Source: Acidobacteriota bacterium
GTDB taxonomy: Bacteria > Acidobacteriota > Vicinamibacteria > Fen-336
Length of the DNA stretch: 64,000 nt
Assembly (NCBI GenBank): GCA_011526565.1
Contig: WYBL01000140.1
Span: 1 to 64,000, forward strand
Direction of reading: 5' to 3'
Shown: piece by piece, positions 7,338 through 16,221 of the stretch
Numbering within the stretch: position 1 is the stretch's first letter
Layout of the letters: every line of letters starts with the position of its first letter
Position numbers and translations under genes: made by a program
Notes under the pieces: generated by a model
Database searches by the model: none
What the model was told of the DNA's origin: nothing
The model's input: the letters and a program-made list of their open reading frames with translations, nothing else

Positions 7338-9703
7338 CGAGCATCCTAGACCATCCCAACTATCGACAACTGCGGGCGATCGTGGCAGAGCGCACGAGCC
7401 CGATACTCGCGTGGGTTGGCGCTGGCCTTGGCGCGGCGGCTGGGTTGCCGACGTGGGCTGAACTCCGTACGTCCTTGCTTCGCGCGTTAGAGCAGAAGAT
7501 CGAGGGAGTAGCGGACGACCAGAGCATCCTCGCAGGCAAGCGGAAGGCTGCATTGCAGCAGACTGACTTCTGGGTTGCCTTCGAGATCCTCAGGGATGCC
7601 CTCGGAAGCTCGACGTTTATCCAGACAATCCGGCACACGCTGCAGCCCGCGGCTACCGCGGCGATCCCAGAGCCGTACAGGCTGCTGTGGGCCATGAAGG
7701 TGCGCGGAATACTCACGCTGAACCTCGACCGGCTTGCCACGCGGTCGTTCAGTCAGGCCTATCCCGGGACGAGTTTTGACCAGTTCACTGGTCGAGCGGC
7801 GGGGAAGCACGCTCACGTTCTCAAGACCTCGAGCCGATTTGTCGCTCATCTCCACGGGGAGGAATCTGATGCGACGAGTTGGGTGCTGACCAAGACGGAC
7901 CTGGATTCGCTGCTTGGCGCACCGGACTACCAAGCATTCCTCCAGGTGGCGCTAATGGGTCATACCGTAGTCTTTCTCGGGATTGGCGCGACCGACCGGT
8001 CAGTGCGCTCGCACTTGGAGCACCTGGGCAGGATCGGAGTTGATTTCGGGCGCCACTATTGGCTCACCGACTCGAGTGACATGGCCATTGACCGTCTGGC
8101 TGAGTCCATTGGAATCCTTCGGATACCGTACAGGGCGCACAACGGGTCGCACGAGCCGCTCTTGGTTGCGCTTCGAGACCTCGCCTCGTTCGTTGCGCCG
8201 GATGATTCGCAGGAGCCGGGCCATCCGGTAGCCGCACTGGCGCTCCCGCCAGATGAGCGGCCGCTCCTGCCCCCTGGTGATCTCGTGGTGCGGCCGGTTG
8301 AGGAGATCCGCCTGGCCCTGAACCACGAAGCGCGCCGAATTCTCGTCGCGGGGGACGAGAGGGCAATGGAGGAGTACCGCACTTTCACTCGGCTGTACGA
8401 CGAGGCCATCGACAGGGCCTGGTACACGCCGCGTCAGATCATGGGCGCGAGGTTTCTAGGCTACGTCCTTGAGGAGGAACTCGGCCATGGCGGATTCGGT
8501 CGAATCTTCCGTGCCCGAGACAAGGACGGAGGGGTCGTGGCGCTGAAACTGCTTCATGACAACGTTCGCCACCAAGAAGAGGTCCTTTTCGCCTTCCGCC
8601 GGGGCGTTAGGGCCATGGAGATTCTCCGATCCCACAGACTCCCTGGAGTCGTGGCTTATCGAGACGCATCCGAGATTCCTGCGATGGTCGTCATGGATCT
8701 CATCGAGGGGCCGAACCTAGAGCAATCAGTGCTGGAGCGGCGGCTCGAGGGCTGGGGCCCGCGGTTGAAGGTCGCATGCGAACTCGCTGAGATCATTCAT
8801 GGGGCCCATCAGTTGCCGGAGCGAGTGCTGCATCGAGACCTGCGCCCGGCGAACGTTATGCTCAGCAATCAGTACGCTGACGCTGACGACTGGCAGACGG
8901 TGGTGCTCGATTTCGATCTGTCCTGGCATCGGGGCGCAGTCGGACTCTCGCTGGTTCCCTCGGAAATGAGCAGCGTCACTGGCTACCTCGCGCCAGAGCA
9001 GATCGTCAGAGACAAGAGCGCTTCGACGCGGAACGCGGCAGTGGACGCCTTCGGACTCGCAATGACCCTGTTCTTCGCGTTGGCTCGCCGCCACCCTCTC
9101 CAGCTCGAACACCGGCACAACAGCTGGATTCAGACGCTGCGGTCGCTTGCGCAGCAGCATCCATGCGGCGAATGGCGGTCGCTCCCGTCTCGGTTCGCGC
9201 GTCTGCTGGAGTTTTGCACTGCAGACAACCAGAGCGCGCGATGGGACGTTGCCATGGCCAGGGCAGAGCTGATGAGGCTTCGGTCAGCGTACTCCAATCC
9301 TGGAGATGTCCGAGACCTGGATCTGCTCGCCGAAGAGTTGGCCGCCAGGAGCTCGTTTGGTGCTGCCTACGAGTGGGACCCGGAGCACGATCGAGCAGTG
9401 CGGCGCGTTCCAGGCTCGGTGGAGATGGAGATCGGCGTCGATCGAAGACGCAGCCGGATCTGTATTGAGATCAGGTACTCAGCTTCCGGAACAGAGGATC
9501 GAAGACGCTGGCCTGGCTCGCAGCAACGATTCCGAGAGGGGGTCACAGCGGATCTGCGGCGAGTTGGGGTCCAAGCGTCCTGCGGCGACGAGCCGGAAGT
9601 CTTCCGGGCGAGAGGCGACTTCGACGCGGACACCGTACATAAGGTCGGGCTGGATAGCTTGGTGGCGGGCATTGACGCGGCCGCTCGGCGCCTCCGCTTG
9701 TGA
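7334..9703 (+). CDS. SIR2-like NADase domain fused to a Ser/Thr protein kinase
   Basis: About 789 residues. Residues 20-290 form a SIR2-like Rossmann domain: GAGLGAAAGLPTW (about 29-41), the TLNLD equivalent of TxNxD (128-132), the catalytic HLHGE (172-176) and FLGIGATD (214-221). There is no zinc-cysteine insert, as in defence SIR2 NADases rather than deacetylases. Residues 373-640 form a Hanks-type kinase: glycine loop GHGGFG, VALKLL lysine, HRDLRPAN catalytic loop, and APE in LAPEQ. The DFG motif reads DFD, keeping the metal-binding Asp. A C-terminal stretch of about 130 residues is unassigned. ATG 7334 is preferred over 7328 because it gives an ATGA overlap and 6-nt spacing from GAGG. The gene is visibly AT-richer than later genes. 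Likely role is an abortive-infection effector; the kinase's target or trigger is unknown. Confidence 0.85.
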   Translation: MTSILDHPNYRQLRAIVAERTSPILAWVGAGLGAAAGLPTWAELRTSLLRALEQKIEGVADDQSILAGKRKAALQQTDFWVAFEILRDALGSSTFIQTIRHTLQPAATAAIPEPYRLLWAMKVRGILTLNLDRLATRSFSQAYPGTSFDQFTGRAAGKHAHVLKTSSRFVAHLHGEESDATSWVLTKTDLDSLLGAPDYQAFLQVALMGHTVVFLGIGATDRSVRSHLEHLGRIGVDFGRHYWLTDSSDMAIDRLAESIGILRIPYRAHNGSHEPLLVALRDLASFVAPDDSQEPGHPVAALALPPDERPLLPPGDLVVRPVEEIRLALNHEARRILVAGDERAMEEYRTFTRLYDEAIDRAWYTPRQIMGARFLGYVLEEELGHGGFGRIFRARDKDGGVVALKLLHDNVRHQEEVLFAFRRGVRAMEILRSHRLPGVVAYRDASEIPAMVVMDLIEGPNLEQSVLERRLEGWGPRLKVACELAEIIHGAHQLPERVLHRDLRPANVMLSNQYADADDWQTVVLDFDLSWHRGAVGLSLVPSEMSSVTGYLAPEQIVRDKSASTRNAAVDAFGLAMTLFFALARRHPLQLEHRHNSWIQTLRSLAQQHPCGEWRSLPSRFARLLEFCTADNQSARWDVAMARAELMRLRSAYSNPGDVRDLDLLAEELAARSSFGAAYEWDPEHDRAVRRVPGSVEMEIGVDRRRSRICIEIRYSASGTEDRRRWPGSQQRFREGVTADLRRVGVQASCGDEPEVFRARGDFDADTVHKVGLDSLVAGIDAAARRLRL

Positions 9704-9949
9704 CAACTGGGGGGCGGGAACGCGGTTGACAGGAATCGAAGAGCGCCGAGGCCTTCAAGGCATGGATGTCGATCTTCGCCGAATCGAGCCGAGCTACGCA
9801 AAGCCTCGCAACCCAAGCGGCCCCCGATGAAGACACCCCAGGGGTCATCGGACGCGGCGCTGACCGTGCGGCAGGGGGCCTGGCGTCGCCGAACTGCGGA
9901 TCGATCGGGATAAACTGCCCGGCCGCCTATTTCTGGAGGTTTCCGCCTG
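9704..9949. other. Intergenic region between defence operon and amidohydrolase pair
   Basis: 246 bases without a convincing gene. No transposase, tRNA fragment or repeat was recognised that would mark the right boundary of the defence island. A TAAACT hexamer at 9911-9916 is a possible -10 element for the downstream amidohydrolase, without a recognisable -35. A GGAGG at 9935-9939 is the ribosome binding site for the ATG at 9950. Confidence 0.45.
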
Positions 9950-11272
9950 ATGAGAAGCCGCGCCATTGCCGCGGCCGGGGTTGCCCTCGGCCTGTTCGCC
10001 CCGCCGCTCGCCGCGCAGGAGAAGCCGATCGCGTTCGTGGGCGCTCGGGTGATCCCGGTCGCCGGGCCCGAGATCCCGAAGGGGGTCGTGCTCGTCCACA
10101 AGGGCAAGGTCGTCGCGGTGGGCGCCGAGGGGAGCGTGAGCATCCCCGGCGACGCCACCCGTCGCGACATGAAGGGCAAGGTGCTGATGCCCGGCCTGGT
10201 CGACACCCACTCCCACATCGGCGGCGTGCAGGGCGCGGACTCGTCGGCGCCGATCCAGCCGGACGTGCGGGCGATCGACGCGATCAACGTCGCCGACTCG
10301 GCGATCCAGAAGGCGCAGGCGGCAGGCATCACCACCGTCAACGTGATGCCGGGCTCGGGCCACCTGCTCTCGGGCCAGACCGCCTACCTGAAGCTGCGCG
10401 AAGGCAAGACGATCGACGCGCTGCTGCTGACCACCGAGCGCGGCGTCACCGGCGGGATGAAGATGGCGAACGGCACCAACTCCCGCCGCCAGCCGCCGTT
10501 CCCCGGCACCCGCGCCAAGTCGGCCTCGCTCGTGCGCGAGCAGTACGTGAAGGCGCAGGAGTACCGCAAGAAGCTGGCGGACGCCGCGGCCGACCCGAAG
10601 AAGGCGCCGGCGCGCGACCTGGCGATGGAGGCGCTCGTCGAGGTGCTCGAGGGCAGGCGCATCGCGCACTTCCACACCCACCGCCACGACGACATCCTGA
10701 CCGCGCTGCGCCTGTCCGAGGAGTTCGGCTTCCGGGTGGTGCTGCAGCACGTCAGCGACGCCTGGAAGGTGGCGCCGCAGATCGCGGCCAGCAAGCAGGT
10801 GGTGGGCAGCTCGATCATCGTGATCGACGCGCCCGGCGGCAAGCTGGAGACCGCGGACGTCGCGATGACCAACGGCGCGGCGCTCGAGAAGGTCGGCGCT
10901 CCGTTCGGCTTCCACACCGACGACGGCATCGTCGACTCCCGCTTCTTCCGCCGCGAGGCGGCGCTCGCGATCCGCAACGGCCTCTCGCGCGGCAAGGCGG
11001 TCGAGGCGCTGACCCTCGCCGGCGCGAAGATGCTCGACCTCTCGTCGCGGGTCGGCTCGCTGGAGAAGGGCAAGGACGCCGACCTCGTGATCCTGTCGGG
11101 CGACCCGTTCAGCGTCTACACGAACGTGCTCGAGACCTGGGTCGAGGGCCAGAAGGTGTTCGACCGCAGCGACCCGAAGGACCGCCTCTACGCCGTCGGC
11201 GGCTTCGGCGCGAGCCACGATTCCCAGGGCCTGCACCTCCACGAGGGCGAGGACGAGGAGATCTCCCGATGA
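9950..11272 (+). CDS. Secreted amidohydrolase, intact metal site
   Basis: 440-residue amidohydrolase-superfamily enzyme with a cleavable signal peptide (hydrophobic core then PPLAAQ, about residues 1-22), so it acts outside the cytoplasm. It has the VxxHSH metal motif (DTHSHIGG), a later histidine cluster (HFHTHRHDD), a beta-6 His (LQHVSD) and a beta-8 Asp (FHTDDG), so the binuclear metal site looks complete. The C-terminus has the usual GSLEKGKDADLVIL turn followed by a short beta domain. Substrate is unknown; related proteins are imidazolonepropionase/dihydroorotase-like hydrolases and dipeptidases. GGAGG lies 10 nt before the ATG. The stop overlaps the next start (ATGA), coupling it to a paralogue. 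Confidence 0.82.
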   Translation: MRSRAIAAAGVALGLFAPPLAAQEKPIAFVGARVIPVAGPEIPKGVVLVHKGKVVAVGAEGSVSIPGDATRRDMKGKVLMPGLVDTHSHIGGVQGADSSAPIQPDVRAIDAINVADSAIQKAQAAGITTVNVMPGSGHLLSGQTAYLKLREGKTIDALLLTTERGVTGGMKMANGTNSRRQPPFPGTRAKSASLVREQYVKAQEYRKKLADAAADPKKAPARDLAMEALVEVLEGRRIAHFHTHRHDDILTALRLSEEFGFRVVLQHVSDAWKVAPQIAASKQVVGSSIIVIDAPGGKLETADVAMTNGAALEKVGAPFGFHTDDGIVDSRFFRREAALAIRNGLSRGKAVEALTLAGAKMLDLSSRVGSLEKGKDADLVILSGDPFSVYTNVLETWVEGQKVFDRSDPKDRLYAVGGFGASHDSQGLHLHEGEDEEISR

Positions 11273-12477
11273 ACCGCAACGGATTCCTGGCACTCGCCCT
11301 GCTTGCCGCGGCAGCCCCCGCGGGGGCCCAGCTCGCCGTGCGCGGCGAGACCGTGTACACGATGGCCGGCGCGCCGCTGAAGGACGGCGTCGTGCTGGTC
11401 GGCAAGGACGGCAAGATCGAGAAGGTCGGCGCCGGCCTCGCGATTCCCGCCGGCTACAAGACGCTGTCCGCGAAGGTCGTGACGCCGGGCCTGGTTGACG
11501 CCCACTCGACGGTGGGCTTCACCGGCTGGCTCAACCAGAGCCACGACCAGGACCAGCTCGAGACCTCGGCCCCGCTGCAACCGGAGCTGCGCGCGATCGA
11601 CGGCTTCAACCCGCAGGACCGGCTGGTCGAGTGGGTGCGCGGCTACGGCACCACCACCGTGCACACGGGCCACGGCCCCGGTGCGGTCATCTCCGGCCAG
11701 ACGCTCGTCGCCAAGACCCGCGGCCACTCGGTCGAGCGCGACGTGCTCGTGCCCTCCGCGATGATCGCGGCGACGCTCGGACAGGACGGCCGCGCGCGGG
11801 ACGGCAAGAGCCCGGGCACCAAGCCCAAGATGATCGCGCTGCTGCGCGCCGAGTTGCTCAAGGCCCAGGAGTACCTCAAGAAGAAGGAGACGGCGGAGAA
11901 GGGCAAGGAGCCGGAGCCCAATCTGCGCCTCGAGGCGCTGGTGCCGGTGTTGAAGGGCGAGAAGCCGCTGCTCGTCACCGTCCATCGCGCGAGCGACATC
12001 CTGACGACCCTGCGCGTCGCGGAGGAGTTCAGGATCAAGGTGGTGCTCGACGGTGCGGCCGAGGTCCAGGCGGTGATGGATCAGGTGAAGAGGGCCGGCG
12101 TCGCGGTGATCCCGCACCCGATGATGGCGCGCCACGGCGGCGAGATGGAGAACGCCAGCTTCGAGACCGCGGCGGCACTGAAGAAGGCCGGCGTCCCGAT
12201 GGCGCTGCAGACGGGCTTCGAGGGCTACGTGCCCAAGGTCCGGGTCCCGCTGTTCGAGGCCGCGATCGCGGCTGCCCACGGGCTCGGCCTGGAAGGCGCG
12301 CTGGCGGCCGTCACGCTCGACGCGGCGAAGCTGGTCGGCGTCGACAAGCGGGTCGGCTCGCTGGAGCCCGGCAAGGACGGCGACCTGGCCCTGTTCGACG
12401 GCGACCCCTTCGAGTACACGACCCGCGTCACGGGCGTCGTGATCGAAGGCGAGGTCGTGAGCACGGACGCGCGCTAG
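11269..12477 (+). CDS. Secreted amidohydrolase paralogue with degenerate metal site
   Basis: 402-residue paralogue of the preceding enzyme, also with a signal peptide (ALLAAAAPAGAQ). The fold signatures are kept (VVTPGLVDAHS near residue 78, GSLEPGKDGDLALF near the C-terminus). The metal ligands are largely gone: HSH is now HST, the beta-6 LQH is LDG, and the beta-8 HTDD is QTGFE. Such intact/degenerate tandem pairs are consistent with a heteromeric enzyme whose second subunit is structural or shapes the substrate site, but this is inference. The ATG overlaps the previous stop, so the two are probably made in equal amounts. A 31-base gap with a weak AGAAGAG site separates it from the transketolase. 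Confidence 0.78.
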   Translation: MNRNGFLALALLAAAAPAGAQLAVRGETVYTMAGAPLKDGVVLVGKDGKIEKVGAGLAIPAGYKTLSAKVVTPGLVDAHSTVGFTGWLNQSHDQDQLETSAPLQPELRAIDGFNPQDRLVEWVRGYGTTTVHTGHGPGAVISGQTLVAKTRGHSVERDVLVPSAMIAATLGQDGRARDGKSPGTKPKMIALLRAELLKAQEYLKKKETAEKGKEPEPNLRLEALVPVLKGEKPLLVTVHRASDILTTLRVAEEFRIKVVLDGAAEVQAVMDQVKRAGVAVIPHPMMARHGGEMENASFETAAALKKAGVPMALQTGFEGYVPKVRVPLFEAAIAAAHGLGLEGALAAVTLDAAKLVGVDKRVGSLEPGKDGDLALFDGDPFEYTTRVTGVVIEGEVVSTDAR

Positions 12478-12508
12478 TTCGCAGGCGAAGGAACACAGAG
12501 AAGAGACG

Positions 12509-14344
12509 ATGAGCGTCGACACCGCCGCCCTGAAGACGATGGCGAACCGGCTCCGCCGGCACTCCATCCTGATGACGACCGAGGCCGGCTCCGGCCACCC
12601 CTCGACCTGCATGTCAGCGGCCGAGATCTTCGCGGTCCTCTACTTCGACGAGATGCGCTGGGACCCGAAGGACCCCTCGGGCGACGACGCCGACGTGCTC
12701 GTGCTCTCCAAGGGCCACGCGGCGCCGATCCAGTGGGCCGCGCTCAAGGAGGCCGGCGCCATCAGCGACGACCTGATGACGCTGCGCCGCTTCGACAGCC
12801 CGCTCGAGGGCCACCCGACGCCGCTCTCGCCGTGGGTCCGGGTCGCCACCGGCTCGCTGGGCCAGGGCCTGTCGGCTGCCGCCGGCATGGCCTGGGGCCG
12901 CAAGCTCGACGAGAGCGAGGCCCGCGTCTTCTGCCTGCTGGGCGACGGCGAGTGCGCCGAGGGCTCGGTGTGGGAGGCGGCGCAGTTCGCCGCCGTCCAC
13001 GGCCTCGACAACCTGACCGCGATCGTCGACGTCAACCGCCTCGGCCAGAGCGGGCCGACCGCGTACGGCCACGACGTCGAGAGCTACGCGCGGCGGTTCC
13101 AGGCCTGGGGCTGGGACGCGCTGGTGATCGACGGCCACGACGTCGAGGCGCTGCGCGGGGCGCTCGCGAAGGCCCGCAACACCCAGGGCCGCCCGGTCGC
13201 GATCGTATGCAAGACCTTCAAGGGCAAGGGCGTCTCGTTCATCGAGGACAAGGACGCCTGGCACGGCAAGCCGCTCAAGAAGGGCGAGGAGATGGACAAG
13301 GCGCTGGCCGAGATCGGCCCCGCCGAGGTGTCGATCCCGGTGCCCGCCCGCCGCTACGAGCCCGCGCCCAACCGCATGGCGGCGGCCGAGCCACGCCTGA
13401 CGCCCGCATACGAGAAGGGCAAGGAGGTGGCGACCCGCGAGGCGTACGGCGCGGCGCTCGCCAGGCTGGCGGCCGACTGCCCGCAGGTCGTCGCGATCGA
13501 CGGCGACACCAAGAACTCGACCTACACCGAGAAGATCCTGAAGGTGGCGCCGCAGCGCTACGCCGAGGGCTACATCGCCGAGCAGAACATGATCGGCGTC
13601 GCGCTCGGCGCCTCCACGGAAGGCAAGGTGCCGTTCGCGGCGAGCTTCGCCTGCTTCCTGACGCGCGGCTACGATTTCATCCGCATGGCCGCCATCTCGC
13701 GGCCGAAGCACCTGGTGCTGACCGGCTCCCACGCCGGCGTCTCGATCGGCGAAGACGGCGCCTCGCAGATGGCGCTCGAGGACCTGGCGATGATGCGGGC
13801 GATCCTCGGCGCGACGGTGCTCTACCCGAGCGATGCCGTCAGCGCCGAGCGCCTGGTCGAAGCGGCGGCGTCCACCGAGGGCATCGTCTACCTGCGCATG
13901 TCGCGGCCGAAGACTCCCGTGCTCTACGACAACGCCGAGCGTTTCCCGGTCGGCGGCTCGAAGACGCTGCGCAGCAGCGCCGCCGACGCCGTCACCCTGG
14001 TCGGCGCCGGCGTCACGCTGCACGAGGCGCTGAAGGCGGCCGACGCGCTCTCGAAGGACGGGATCGCCGCTCGCGTGATCGACCTCTACTCGTTGAAGCC
14101 GATCGACGCGGCGACGCTGCGGAAGGCGGCCGCCGAGACGAAGGGCCTGGTCGTCGCCGAGGACCACAACGCCTGCGGCGGGATCGGCGAGGCCGTGATG
14201 GCCGCGGTCAACGGCCGCGGCCGCGTCGAGCACCTGGCGGTGCGCGAGATCCCGCGCTCCGGTCCGCCGGCCGTGCTGATGCACGCCTACGGCATCGACG
14301 CGGACGCGATCGTCGCCGCCGCCCGCCGCCTGCTGTCGGCTTGA
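12509..14344 (+). CDS. tkt: Transketolase
   Basis: 611-residue cytoplasmic thiamine-diphosphate enzyme that transfers two-carbon ketol units in the pentose phosphate pathway. It has an N-terminal GSGHPSTCMSAAE substrate/cofactor region, the ThDP motif beginning GDGECAEGS (about residue 151) and ending with Asn in DVNRLGQSG, and a Pyr domain with EQNMIGVALGAS and a FACFLTRGYDF stretch. At about 610 residues it is shorter than E. coli TktA (about 660) and closer to the short transketolases found in animals and several deep-branching bacteria. The stop codon region TTGA also serves as the start of the next gene. Confidence 0.92.
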   Translation: MSVDTAALKTMANRLRRHSILMTTEAGSGHPSTCMSAAEIFAVLYFDEMRWDPKDPSGDDADVLVLSKGHAAPIQWAALKEAGAISDDLMTLRRFDSPLEGHPTPLSPWVRVATGSLGQGLSAAAGMAWGRKLDESEARVFCLLGDGECAEGSVWEAAQFAAVHGLDNLTAIVDVNRLGQSGPTAYGHDVESYARRFQAWGWDALVIDGHDVEALRGALAKARNTQGRPVAIVCKTFKGKGVSFIEDKDAWHGKPLKKGEEMDKALAEIGPAEVSIPVPARRYEPAPNRMAAAEPRLTPAYEKGKEVATREAYGAALARLAADCPQVVAIDGDTKNSTYTEKILKVAPQRYAEGYIAEQNMIGVALGASTEGKVPFAASFACFLTRGYDFIRMAAISRPKHLVLTGSHAGVSIGEDGASQMALEDLAMMRAILGATVLYPSDAVSAERLVEAAASTEGIVYLRMSRPKTPVLYDNAERFPVGGSKTLRSSAADAVTLVGAGVTLHEALKAADALSKDGIAARVIDLYSLKPIDAATLRKAAAETKGLVVAEDHNACGGIGEAVMAAVNGRGRVEHLAVREIPRSGPPAVLMHAYGIDADAIVAAARRLLSA

Positions 14345-16221
14345 GAGACGGGCCACTCCGCCGGCTCGTCCCGCTGCTCCTGGCGCTCGTCTTCGCCGCC
14401 GGGGCCGCGGGGCAGACCGCGCGGCCGTGGTACGAGGAGTACGAGAACGGCCTGCAGGCGCTGCGAGCCGGGCGCGCGGGCGACGCGATCGCCGCCTTCG
14501 AGCTGGCGGCGCGCCTGCGCCCCGAGCCGGGCCGCAACGTCCAGACCTACGGCACCAACTTCCTGACCGACTACCAGCCCTACCTGAAGCTGGCCGAGGC
14601 GTGCCTTCTGGTCGAGGACACGCGCGCGGCGCGGCTCGCCCTCGAGCGCGGACAGCGCTATCCCGAGCCGGAAGCCGAGCGCCGCCGGCTGCTGAGCCAG
14701 ATCGAGGCGCTCGAGGCGCGGGTGGCCGCCGCGACGCAGGCCGCCCGCGCCACGCCGGTGCCGACCGTGGAGCCGACGCGCCCGCCGGCGACTCCGGCGC
14801 CGACCCCGGTCCCGACGCCGCACCCTACGCCGGCGCCGCCCCGCGAGACGCCGACCTCGCCCACGCCGCGGCCGACGGCGAGTGCGACGGCCACGCCGAC
14901 GCCTCTCGCGCGGGCCACGGCCCTCGTCCTCCGCACGTCGCCGCCGGGCGCCAGCGTCTACCTCGACGACGCGCTGATCGGCACGACCGACCCGCTCACC
15001 GGCCGCCTGCGGCTGCCCGCCGTCGCCCCCGGGCGGCACCGGTTGCGCGTCGCTTCCCCCGGCCGCTCGGACGCGTTGCGCGAGTTCGAGCTGGCCGCCG
15101 GCGAAACGCGGGAGCTGGAGATCGCGCTGGCCGATCGCATCACGACCGAGCCGTCGCCCGCGCCGGCCGCGGACCCCGGCACCGACGCCGAATCCCGGCC
15201 CTTCGGCTGGCGGGTGCTGGGTGCGGCGGTCGTGGTCGGCGCGCTGCTGTGGCTGGCGCTGAGGCGGCGCCGCGTCGACGGCACCGGCTCGCTGACCTGG
15301 ACCTTCGCGTTCCCCACCCCGGGCGCGCGACCGCCCTCGGGCCGCACGCCGGCAGCCGGCGTCGAGCGCACGCCCGGCGGCTCGCTGCGCACCCCGCGCC
15401 CCTTCGAGGTCGACGAGGTGTTCCCCGCCCCGTTCGGCGACTACACCCTGCTGGCCCGGCTCGGCCGCGGCGGCATGGCGATCGTCTACGAGGCGGAGCG
15501 CGAGGGCGAGCGGGTTGCGCTCAAGCGCCCGCTGCCCGGCTTCCAGGAGGACCCGCGCTTCCTCGAGCGCTTCCTGCGCGAGGCCGAGATCGGCCGCACG
15601 CTGCACCACCCCAACGTGATCCGCATCCTCGACCGCGGCGAGATCGACGGCATTCCGTTCTTCACGATGGAGCGGGTGGAGGGCGAGACGCTGGCCCAGC
15701 GCCTGCGCCGCGAGGGCGCCCAGCCCGAGCACGAGGTGCGGCGCATCCTGCTGGCGGTCGCGGAGGCGCTCGACTACGGCCACTCGAAAGGCGTCGTGCA
15801 CCGCGACCTGAAGCCCTCCAACGTGCTGCTCGGCCGCGATGGCGCCATCAAGGTCACCGACTACGGCATCGCCCGCGCCCGCCGCTTCGAGGGCATGACC
15901 GCCACGGGCGCGTTCCTCGGCAGCCCCGACTACGCGGCGCCCGAGATGATCGAGGGCCACGGGATCGACGCCCGCGCGGACCTCTACGCGCTGGGCGTGC
16001 TCGCCTACGAGATGCTCGCCGGCCGCCGCCCGTTCGAAGCCGAAGCCCCGTTCGCGGTCCTGCGCCTGCACGTCAGCGCCACGCCGCGCCCGCTGCGCGA
16101 GCTGGTGCCCGCGCTCGCCCCCGACCTCGAGACGGAGATCATGCGCCTGCTCGCCAAGGACCCGGCCGACCGCCACGCCGACGCCGAAGAACTGCTCCAG
16201 AAGCTGCGGCTGGTCGGCTGA
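14341..16221 (+). CDS. PEGA-domain transmembrane Ser/Thr protein kinase
   Basis: 626 residues from a TTG that overlaps the transketolase stop (TTGA); no canonical start fits better, and the TTG is followed at once by a signal sequence (RRLVPLLLALVFAAGAAG). Next come a TPR-like helical region, a long Pro/Thr-rich linker (about residues 135-195), a PEGA domain (SPPGASVYLDD to about 265), a transmembrane helix (VVVGALLWLAL, about 290-305) and a cytoplasmic Hanks kinase (365-626). The kinase has GRGGMA, VALKRP, HRDLKPSN, DYG in place of DFG, and APE. The sensor is thus N-terminal and outside, with the kinase C-terminal, the reverse of PASTA kinases. PEGA suggests binding to envelope glycans or protein surfaces. 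It abuts the next convergent gene with no intergenic base. Confidence 0.85.
   Translation: MRDGPLRRLVPLLLALVFAAGAAGQTARPWYEEYENGLQALRAGRAGDAIAAFELAARLRPEPGRNVQTYGTNFLTDYQPYLKLAEACLLVEDTRAARLALERGQRYPEPEAERRRLLSQIEALEARVAAATQAARATPVPTVEPTRPPATPAPTPVPTPHPTPAPPRETPTSPTPRPTASATATPTPLARATALVLRTSPPGASVYLDDALIGTTDPLTGRLRLPAVAPGRHRLRVASPGRSDALREFELAAGETRELEIALADRITTEPSPAPAADPGTDAESRPFGWRVLGAAVVVGALLWLALRRRRVDGTGSLTWTFAFPTPGARPPSGRTPAAGVERTPGGSLRTPRPFEVDEVFPAPFGDYTLLARLGRGGMAIVYEAEREGERVALKRPLPGFQEDPRFLERFLREAEIGRTLHHPNVIRILDRGEIDGIPFFTMERVEGETLAQRLRREGAQPEHEVRRILLAVAEALDYGHSKGVVHRDLKPSNVLLGRDGAIKVTDYGIARARRFEGMTATGAFLGSPDYAAPEMIEGHGIDARADLYALGVLAYEMLAGRRPFEAEAPFAVLRLHVSATPRPLRELVPALAPDLETEIMRLLAKDPADRHADAEELLQKLRLVG

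Noticed and set aside
9704..9949. Short reading frames between the defence operon and the amidohydrolase, considered as transposase remnants or a small toxin
   Set aside because: None has a ribosome binding site, and no recognisable motif was found.
14755..14930. Repeat-like Pro/Thr-coding stretch, considered as a tandem repeat
   Set aside because: It is an in-frame Pro/Thr-rich protein linker in the PEGA kinase with irregular units, not a DNA repeat array.
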